DNA from: JAFGXT01 sp963677165
Lineage (GTDB): Bacteria; Verrucomicrobiota; Lentisphaeria; Victivallales; SZUA-371
Assembly: GCA_963677165.2 (NCBI GenBank)
Contig: CAXXSX010000002.1
Span: 4,898,001 to 4,962,000, forward strand
Length of the DNA: 64,000 nucleotides
Direction of reading: 5' to 3'
In this document: piece by piece, positions 59,016-64,000 of the stretch
Numbering within the stretch: position 1 is the first letter of the stretch
Layout of the letters: each line of letters opens with the position of its first letter
Position numbers and translations under genes: made by a program
Notes under the pieces: generated by a model
Seen by the model: the letters and a program-made list of their open reading frames with translations, nothing else
What the model was told of the DNA's origin: nothing
Databases searched by the model: none

Positions 59016-61148
59016 ATGCTAAAAAAAATCTTGATTTTTATAAATAAAATAGCGGCAGCATTATTATTAGTTTTCGCCGCAACTGTAGTTCAAGCCGGAA
59101 CTTATGGCGAATGGAATTCTTCTCCTATCGGCGGCGGCGGATATTTACTCAGTACAATAATATGCCCGAGCAATCCGGACATTATTTACTGCAACAGTGA
59201 CGTCGGCGGTCTGTTCCGCAGCTCCAACGGCGGAAAAAGCTGGAAGATGATACATGGTACAACATCTACACCGCTATATAATGTCCGATCAATAAATGTG
59301 GACCCGCGCAATGCGGATATTATCCTTGCCGCTGTTGGCAGCCAATATATCCCCAAACGCGGAATTTTCCGTAGCACCGATGGCGGAAAAAGCTGGGTCC
59401 AGGCATGCAAGGCGCTGTTTATCGGCAACGGTAACCTCAGGGCCTGCGGTCAGTCTCTGGCACGCGACCCCAAACAGCCAGATATTATTTATGCCGCCTC
59501 TCCGGTCGACGGTATTCTTGTCAGCAAGGACAATGGCAAATCATGGAAGTCTCTTAATGCAATGAAAGGTTACGGTGTTGCCGACCTCAAGATTGATACA
59601 GGTAATCCATCACGCCTGTGGCTGTGTACCAAGAAATACGGAATCAGGCCCCGTGAAGCGAATGGAAAAATAACTTTAAAAGATGGTTTTTTTCGTTCCG
59701 ATGACGCAGGAAAAACATGGACAAAACTGGGCGACAAATCTCCGATTGAAATGCTCCAGGCCCCTTGGGATTCTTCTTTGCTCTACGGTATTTTTGACCG
59801 TCGCAGCATATCCATGAGCACGGACGGCGGCAAAACATGGACAGAGATCAATAACGGACTAAAAATCGCGAAAGCCGGTAAAAAAGTCAAGCCGATATAT
59901 GACACTTACTATTTAGCCTTGGCGGGGGGCCCTGACTTCATTCTTACGGGGTCGGGAAAAGGAAGTTTTTACCGCTTGGATCGCGGTAGTAAAATTTGGA
60001 AGAAAATCCCTTGTAAATTTCACCAGGGAAACTGGTTTTTAAAAACCCTTCCCAAAAAGTGGAGCCACTTTGGACGCGCAACTTCATCAATATCCATTGA
60101 CCCCAAAAATCCCAAACGTTGGTTCTTCACCGACTATTACGCAGTCTACCAGACCAAAGATGCTGGCCGCAACTGGCAACTATGTATCGACGGCATTGAA
60201 ATGATCGTGATTCACACTTTGGTTACAGATCCGAGCAACTCGAATCGTGTACTGCTCGGCATGGCGGACAATGCTCCAATTATTTCTAATGACAGCGGAA
60301 ACTCATTCAAACAAAAAACGAATGGTGTAGGTAACACAAAATGCATTGCCATTGCCATGAGTAACCCTAAAATAGCCTACTCCACCGGTCCCAAGAACTG
60401 GTCCTGGACCGCCAATGCCCTCAGAATAAGCAATGACGGTGGTATTCACTGGAAATGGACTCCGTCCAAAGGGCTGGGAAATATGAAGTCTGGAGCAATC
60501 TGCACGGTTGCGGTATCACCGATAAGTCCTTCAGAAGTATACGTTGCCCGCAGCGGCCCGACTGCTTCCAACAAAGGAGGAGTTTATCGCAGTACGGACA
60601 ACGGTAAAACGTTCACTTGGGACAGTACCGGATTCGGCAATGAAAAATCATTCTTCCGTCCATCGATCTGGCATTCAGGACGTGAGCTCGCTATTGGCTC
60701 CGATGGAAATAATATGGTTGCAATCGGCCAGGGGAAAAAGAACGTATATTACCGAACCAAAGGAGAAGAGTGGAAAGCCTCCGGCAATCCTCCATCCGGA
60801 CGCCATTACGACTTAACCGCAGATCCCCACACCCCTGCCCGCTTTTATCTGGCATCTGCTGGTTCCGGCCTCTTCCGCAGTGATGATGGCGGAGCAACTT
60901 GGAAACAAATAATCAAAGGAGATGTCGTCTCTGTCGCCTGTGATCCCTTCAATACTGGCAGAATTGCTGTTGCCATGAATAGAGAAGGAAAAGTTTGTTA
61001 TAGTCAGGATAACGGAGATTCCTGGAAAGAACTTGACAAAAGCCTGCCCAACAGGCATGGTTTAAAACTATGTTTCAGCGGCGACAGACTGCTGGCAGGT
61101 TCGGATGGCAATGGTGTATTCTATATAGAACTGCCGGATGAAAAATAA
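59016..61148 (+). CDS. Secreted GH74-like protein with eleven Asp-box repeats
   Basis: A 710-residue exported protein (signal ending near VVQAG). It is built from beta-propeller blades with about eleven Asp-box motifs of the form S-x-D-x-G-x-T-W, such as SSNGGKSW, STDGGKSW, SDDAGKTW, STDGGKTW, SNDSGNSF, STDNGKTF, SDDGGATW and SQDNGDSW. The opening IGGGGYLLSTIICPSNPDIIYCNSDVGGL resembles the first blade of GH74 xyloglucanases, which have two seven-bladed propellers. I therefore call it GH74-like, but Asp-box propellers also occur in sialidases and in proteins without enzyme activity. It lies in cassette 3 after the two pseudopilins. Confidence 0.75.
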   Translation: MLKKILIFINKIAAALLLVFAATVVQAGTYGEWNSSPIGGGGYLLSTIICPSNPDIIYCNSDVGGLFRSSNGGKSWKMIHGTTSTPLYNVRSINVDPRNADIILAAVGSQYIPKRGIFRSTDGGKSWVQACKALFIGNGNLRACGQSLARDPKQPDIIYAASPVDGILVSKDNGKSWKSLNAMKGYGVADLKIDTGNPSRLWLCTKKYGIRPREANGKITLKDGFFRSDDAGKTWTKLGDKSPIEMLQAPWDSSLLYGIFDRRSISMSTDGGKTWTEINNGLKIAKAGKKVKPIYDTYYLALAGGPDFILTGSGKGSFYRLDRGSKIWKKIPCKFHQGNWFLKTLPKKWSHFGRATSSISIDPKNPKRWFFTDYYAVYQTKDAGRNWQLCIDGIEMIVIHTLVTDPSNSNRVLLGMADNAPIISNDSGNSFKQKTNGVGNTKCIAIAMSNPKIAYSTGPKNWSWTANALRISNDGGIHWKWTPSKGLGNMKSGAICTVAVSPISPSEVYVARSGPTASNKGGVYRSTDNGKTFTWDSTGFGNEKSFFRPSIWHSGRELAIGSDGNNMVAIGQGKKNVYYRTKGEEWKASGNPPSGRHYDLTADPHTPARFYLASAGSGLFRSDDGGATWKQIIKGDVVSVACDPFNTGRIAVAMNREGKVCYSQDNGDSWKELDKSLPNRHGLKLCFSGDRLLAGSDGNGVFYIELPDEK

Positions 61149-61160
61149 AGGCTATCACCA

Positions 61161-62246
61161 ATGAAAAATTATATGCGGCTTCTTTTTCTTACAGGAATAC
61201 TCATCAGCACTATTGTAACTAAACTTCAAGCAGCTCCTCTGAAAGTATTACATCTGTCAAATAAAGCAATAGAAATAGAAGTCGCTCCCCGTATTGGCGG
61301 ACGACTCACAGTACTACGCCGTCCCGGCGGCAAAAATCTTCTGCTTACATCGCCGAAAAATGTAACATCAGTAGATGAATCTGCCGTCCCGGCATTACGC
61401 AGAGACAAAGCAAAGTTCCGTAAATTCTTTGGACACATTGTATGGCTGGGTCCTCAGACAGACTGGTGGCGCCAACAAGATTTTGATCTAACGGCCAAAC
61501 GCCATGGCGAACTATGGCCGCCGGATCCCTGGCTGGAATTCGGCGATTACAAGATTATCAAACAAACCCAAAATGAACTTGTTCTAAAAGGCCCACATAG
61601 TAATTGTTCCGGCGTAACCCTGACCAAAACTTATACTCTGGGTACTGACGCTACTGTCAAACTGACCGTAACAGCAGTCAACACCGGCAAAAAAACGGTA
61701 CGCTGGGGACTTTGGTCCAATACTCGAGTATCATCGTCAGCTAAAGTCTATGCACTGGTCAATCCCCGGAAACACTTGCATTACCAGATGGATACCTGGA
61801 ATACAGAACATGAACGCCTTTTCACCTATGAGTTAACCAACGGTTTTTTCCACTTTCAGGAACCAGAAAAGCTGTCGAGCAAAATAACGGCATATAAGGG
61901 AAAAGTCGGTTTCACCCCATCGGTTCCCATCATCGCCGCATTTATTGATTCTGAATTACTGTTGAAAGCTACATCTCCAGTTTCCCAGGTAGCTCCCGGT
62001 CACTATCCGGTAGAGATCTACCGTGAAATAAATCGTGAATATTTAGAGTCAGTTTACGAACTTGAATTTCATGGTAAATACAAAACAATAGCTCCAGGAG
62101 AGAGGATCTCTATGGTTGAAATATGGCAGTTACTTTCTCCTCGGCTGCCTGATCAACCTCCTGCCCAAACAGCTTTTTTGAAAAAGCTTTTTAATAATTC
62201 TAACACAAGTCTAGCCCCATCCCTAAAGGCGCTAATAGCAGAATGA
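61161..62246 (+). CDS. Secreted DUF4380-like (mutarotase-fold) protein
   Basis: A 361-residue exported protein with signal peptide MKNYMRLLFLTGILISTIVTKLQA. The body resembles DUF4380 proteins of the aldose-epimerase-like superfamily: IEVAPRIGGRLTVLRRPGGKNLL, the FGHIVWLGPQTDWWRQ segment, LVLKGPHSNCSGVTLTKTYTL and a run of beta strands ending in APGERISMVEIWQL. No catalytic residues can be named with confidence. It starts 12 bases after the GH74-like gene, so they are co-transcribed; a role in handling released oligosaccharides is inferred from position only. Confidence 0.65.
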   Translation: MKNYMRLLFLTGILISTIVTKLQAAPLKVLHLSNKAIEIEVAPRIGGRLTVLRRPGGKNLLLTSPKNVTSVDESAVPALRRDKAKFRKFFGHIVWLGPQTDWWRQQDFDLTAKRHGELWPPDPWLEFGDYKIIKQTQNELVLKGPHSNCSGVTLTKTYTLGTDATVKLTVTAVNTGKKTVRWGLWSNTRVSSSAKVYALVNPRKHLHYQMDTWNTEHERLFTYELTNGFFHFQEPEKLSSKITAYKGKVGFTPSVPIIAAFIDSELLLKATSPVSQVAPGHYPVEIYREINREYLESVYELEFHGKYKTIAPGERISMVEIWQLLSPRLPDQPPAQTAFLKKLFNNSNTSLAPSLKALIAE

Positions 62247-62333
62247 CACCAGGGAATCTCGAATCTAAAATGGATTTTTTATAGTCATGCGCTATATTGA
62301 AGGATTCAAAATTTATTAAAGGACACAATTTCT

Positions 62334-63338
62334 ATGAACTCAATACACTCAGCGACTCCCAAAAACCGGTGCCTGAATTTCCTGAAACCAGCAGCCATTA
62401 TACTGATCATGGTTACAGGTATTTCCATGTTACTGACAGCCTGTAATTCCACCCCAAAGGAACAACAGGTAAAAGAAATTAAATTACTGACAATCGGTAA
62501 CAGCTTTGCCGATAGTGCGTTCAAATATCTGCCGTCTGTTGTTAAATCAGTTCCCGGCTGTAAAATTGTCATGGACAGAGCAAATATCGGCGGATGCTCT
62601 TTGGACCGCCACTGGAAAGAAGTTGAAAAATCCCAGAAAAATCCAAAATATAAACCATACTACAAAAAATATACTCTTAAAGAAAAGTTGCAACTCAAGA
62701 AATGGGACGTAGTCACCATGCAACAGGTCAGCTCAAAGAGTTTCAAACTAAAAACCTATGAACCATATTTTGGCAACCTCTATAAATATGTTCATGAATA
62801 CGCGCCGCAGGCAGAAATCGTTATTCAGATGACTTGGTCATACCGTCCCGATCATTGGGCTTTCGGCAAATGGGGAGTATCCGATCCGGATGATATGTTC
62901 CGTAAACTATTCAACAATTATCTGTTCATGGCCAAGAAATATAACTGCAGAATCATCCCGACCGGGCTGGCGCTTCATCTTGCTCGAGAACAGCAGAAAG
63001 AAAGATTTGTTATGCCGGAAAAATTCAACGCCTCACAATATACTTATCCTGCGAAACCCAAAAATCCTGCCGGGACATTCATCAACGGTTACCACTGGAG
63101 AAAATACAAAGATGGCCACCGTAAACTCAATGGGGACCTGATTCACTTCAATAATCGTGGAAGATATCTTCAGGCATGCGTATGGTTCGCAAAACTCTTC
63201 AACAAACCGACCAGCTTGATCAAATTTGCACCGAAAGATATCACGGCTGAAGATGCCGCATTCCTGCGAAAAATTGCTCAGGAAGCAGTTGACCAATCCA
63301 ATAAGGATTTTCCGGTTAAATACCCGGTAAAGAAATAG
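62334..63338 (+). CDS. SGNH-hydrolase-like lipoprotein (DUF4886-like)
   Basis: A 334-residue lipoprotein; the hydrophobic stretch 17-36 ends in the lipobox LLTAC. The domain has an SGNH-like block I, LLTIGNSFADS with the candidate Ser nucleophile, block II in NIGGCSLDRHW, VVTMQQVSSKSF near block III, and NGDLIHFNNRGRYLQ with the Asp-x-x-His of block V. DUF4886 proteins with this pattern occur in Bacteroidota and PVC bacteria and are predicted carbohydrate esterases. A clear ribosome site is lacking, but AAAGGA lies 13 bases before the ATG. It is the last gene of cassette 3. Confidence 0.7.
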   Translation: MNSIHSATPKNRCLNFLKPAAIILIMVTGISMLLTACNSTPKEQQVKEIKLLTIGNSFADSAFKYLPSVVKSVPGCKIVMDRANIGGCSLDRHWKEVEKSQKNPKYKPYYKKYTLKEKLQLKKWDVVTMQQVSSKSFKLKTYEPYFGNLYKYVHEYAPQAEIVIQMTWSYRPDHWAFGKWGVSDPDDMFRKLFNNYLFMAKKYNCRIIPTGLALHLAREQQKERFVMPEKFNASQYTYPAKPKNPAGTFINGYHWRKYKDGHRKLNGDLIHFNNRGRYLQACVWFAKLFNKPTSLIKFAPKDITAEDAAFLRKIAQEAVDQSNKDFPVKYPVKK

Positions 63339-63370
63339 AAAACCGGGCGTCAAGCTCGTAATAATACAAT

Positions 63371-63403
63371 ACTGCAAAGCCGGCTAAATGCTGGCTTTGC
63401 AGT
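63371..63403 (+). terminator. Strong stem-loop at the end of cassette 3
   Basis: ACTGCAAAGCCGG (63371-63383) pairs with CTGGCTTTGCAGT (63391-63403) through 13 base pairs (one G-U) around a 7-nt loop. It is followed by a run of A, not T, on the plus strand, so it is not a classic terminator; it may stabilise the message end or terminate by another route. Confidence 0.5.
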
Positions 63404-63607
63404 AAAAAATCCTGCCATGTAATTCCAAGACTCGAAACATACACTTTTTCTTCTATTTTTCATGTTTTCAAAATATCCTTGCACTGTTCCTGTACGTATT
63501 ATTTCAAATAATTAAAACAATATATACTAGTTGCAAAAAATTCACTCTGTTATATATTTTTACAATGTAATAAAATCCAACTTTTTGAACTGCCCCATCT
63601 TAGAGTC

Positions 63608-64000
63608 ATGAATTCATTTAAATATATAAAAAAGTTAGTGCCGATACTGCTGATTATTGGAATATGCCCAATTTTTTTAGGTACATTTCTTTTTTCAACT
63701 CATTGGGATATCTCGCATGATATTCTATCTTACATTGCAAGGATTCCTGTTTTTGTTGATGCGCTCAACCATGGGATTCTAATTCCACGTATTGCACCGG
63801 ACTTTTGCGGCGGCTATGGATATCCCGTATTTGTATTTTATCAGCCAGCTCTTTTCTATCTTTGGAGTATAATGCATTTTATTGGCTTCGAGCTACCTAA
63901 TGCGCTTCATGTTACGGTGCTAATTGCTTTTATCTATGGGGGGACCGGCAGTTATTTGCTGGCTAAAAAAATCAGTGGGAATGTCTATGGTTCTTTTTTT
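63608..64000 (+). CDS. Polytopic membrane protein, N-terminal part (glycosyltransferase-like)
   Basis: An open frame starts at ATG 63608 and runs off the window end, giving 131 residues. It opens with MNSFKYIKKLVPILLIIGIC and a TM helix, continues with HWDISHDILSYIARIPVFVD, GGYGYPVFVFYQPALFYLWS and a second hydrophobic stretch at about residue 100. The Gly-Gly-Tyr-Gly-Tyr-Pro loop and the acidic pair after TM1 recall large multi-membrane glycosyltransferase/YfhO-like proteins of the envelope. The family is uncertain because most of the protein is missing. The gene is separated from cassette 3 by about 270 AT-rich bases and has no clear ribosome site. Confidence 0.6.
   Translation, partial: MNSFKYIKKLVPILLIIGICPIFLGTFLFSTHWDISHDILSYIARIPVFVDALNHGILIPRIAPDFCGGYGYPVFVFYQPALFYLWSIMHFIGFELPNALHVTVLIAFIYGGTGSYLLAKKISGNVYGSFF

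Overview
The window looks like a chromosomal segment of a Lentisphaerota-type (PVC superphylum) anaerobic polysaccharide degrader, at moderate confidence. The main evidence is four pseudopilin-like proteins that start with the FTLIELLVVIAIIAIL signature and end in an H-X9-DG-type motif. Each sits beside a transcription regulator and secreted carbohydrate-active proteins, and a CBM9-like lipoprotein and an SSS-family symporter accompany them. An Etf/acyl-CoA dehydrogenase operon and the tail of a 2-hydroxyacyl-CoA dehydratase subunit hint at anaerobic acyl-CoA metabolism. No tRNA, rRNA, CRISPR array, integrase or transposase was recognised.

Layout. 1-9.4 kb: the end of a 2-hydroxyacyl-CoA dehydratase gene faces a minus-strand block of cheA-cheR-cheB-cheD, an HDOD protein and rpe, preceded by an unknown gene, rsfS and nadD. 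9.4-20.5 kb is housekeeping: a CCA-adding-type nucleotidyltransferase, serC and a lone AmrS-type radical SAM enzyme on plus; then on minus a small lipoprotein, an S41 protease, purE, rpoZ, the etfB-etfA-acyl-CoA dehydrogenase operon and a DnaJ-TPR protein. 20.6-27 kb is a plus-strand signalling operon with one hybrid histidine kinase, two REC-histidine kinases and a small membrane protein. metY follows on minus.

28.4-34 kb (minus) holds the first regulator/pseudopilin/hydrolase cassette: LacI regulator, pseudopilin, large GH42-like protein. 34-43.5 kb holds a B12-binding radical SAM protein, a SYLF lipoprotein, a MoxR-DUF58-transglutaminase operon ending in an apparently inactive transglutaminase-like protein, and an ArsR regulator with a small secreted protein. 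43.6-46.5 kb is a Cache-domain hybrid kinase.

46.7-53.7 kb is the second cassette: LacI regulator, pseudopilin, GH10 xylanase, then a CBM9-like lipoprotein and SSS symporter behind their own promoter. A convergent polysaccharide deacetylase lies next to it. 56.1-63.3 kb is the third cassette: GntR-type regulator, two tandem pseudopilins, a GH74-like Asp-box protein, a DUF4380-like protein and an SGNH-like lipoprotein. The window ends inside a polytopic membrane protein gene.

How the genes work together. The three cassettes share the order regulator, pseudopilin(s), secreted hydrolase(s). Each regulator gene has a sigma70-like promoter carrying a symmetric or repeated operator, so each cassette is probably autoregulated. 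The cassette-1 operator core (TTTACGTAAA) has a close relative at the promoter of the CBM9/symporter unit in cassette 2, which suggests cross-talk. The xylanase, deacetylase, binding lipoprotein and symporter would together break down and import substituted xylan fragments.
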